From: Plantago major
Taxonomy: Eukaryota > Streptophyta > Magnoliopsida > Lamiales > Plantaginaceae
Length of the DNA stretch: 64,000 nt
Reading direction: 5' to 3'
Assembly (NCBI GenBank): GCA_026545765.1
Contig: CM048840.1
Coordinates: forward strand, 45,342,959-45,406,958
Shown here: one piece after another, positions 63,735-64,000 of the stretch
Numbering within the stretch: position 1 is the first letter of the stretch
Layout of the letters: each line of letters opens with the position of its first letter
Notes under the pieces: generated by a model
The model's database searches: none
What the model saw: only the letters and a program-made list of their open reading frames with translations
What the model was told of the DNA's origin: nothing
Position numbers and translations under genes: made by a program

Positions 63735-64000
63735 CGGTCCGATCCGGGCAGGCCATCCATGGTCCGACCCACCCTAAAAGAAAGGGACAAAGGATTTGGA
63801 CCTACAAGGCCCGACCCGGAACCATAGGTCCGACCCACCTTGGTCCGAGCCTCTCTGGGAAAGGAGCATAAGTGCTAAGACAGTACCCTCTCCGACCCAA
63901 GGACTCCGACACGGATGTCAACTCGGATCCAGCATGACCATCTCATAAAGCAACCAAGCAAATGGGCACCAAAGAGTGAGGTGTCCGAACCCAGGAGCTC
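63735..64000. other. GGTCCGA-rich sequence at the right edge
   Basis: No gene. At least ten TCCGA/TCGGA words in about 270 bp, often as GGTCCGA(C/G), the same composition as elements D and G. It probably belongs to another member of that family, joined to element H near 63650. Confidence 0.5.

Overview
This is a stretch of plant nuclear heterochromatin, almost certainly from a eudicot. No host gene was found. Nearly every base with a recognisable origin belongs to a transposable element or an integrated plant pararetrovirus. The plant assignment rests on Ty3/gypsy elements primed by tRNA-Asp and tRNA-iMet, CACTA (En/Spm) transposons with DUF4218/DUF4216-type transposase, a Stowaway-like MITE, spliced AT-rich introns and a caulimovirid provirus. 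The species cannot be named from the sequence alone.

Layout. 1-2984: the 5' part of an Athila-like gypsy element A on the minus strand (LTR, tRNA-Asp primer site, broken gag, start of protease), cut by the window edge. 2985-4192: end of a CACTA element, apparently inserted into a second CACTA element (4193-9781) with a decayed TNP2-type transposase and second ORF; one of its introns carries a perfect long hairpin. 9782-10366: minus-strand fragment of an Athila-like element. 10367-23479: element B, a non-autonomous Athila-like element. It was split by element C (13734-21804; 3.2-3.4 kb LTRs, no genes, target duplication CAACT), which itself carries a 238 bp Stowaway-like MITE. 23480-28981: element D, minus strand, a decayed gypsy-type gag-like gene ending in a 67 bp tandem array. 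28982-41327: element E, interrupted by element F (29975-38211, target duplication TGCAT), an Athila-like element with gag, protease and a late Transposase_32-like ORF but no reverse transcriptase.

41801-53363: an endogenous caulimovirid in head-to-tail arrangement with a unit length of 7580 bp. The first copy (MP, CP, protease-RT-RNase H, a further ORF and a promoter) runs into the leader of a second copy, which is deleted from the first base of the primer-binding site into the coat region. Both copies are broken by stops, frameshifts and deletions. 53364-60110: element G, plus strand, a better preserved relative of D with an extra small TATA-led ORF. 60120-63734: element H, minus strand, a Tat-lineage gypsy pol (RT, RNase H, archaeal-type RNase H, integrase) with several stops.

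The least explained signals are noncoding. They are a 3' module with conserved hairpins shared by four Athila-like elements, a purine tract GGTTTGGGGAG repeated three times per element at fixed spacing, GC palindromes shared between the LTR and an internal leader with an intron in element F, an identical 14-base palindrome just after three stop codons in the D/G family, and the virus deletion that starts exactly at the minus-strand priming point. Family names come from recognising motifs by eye; no database search was run.
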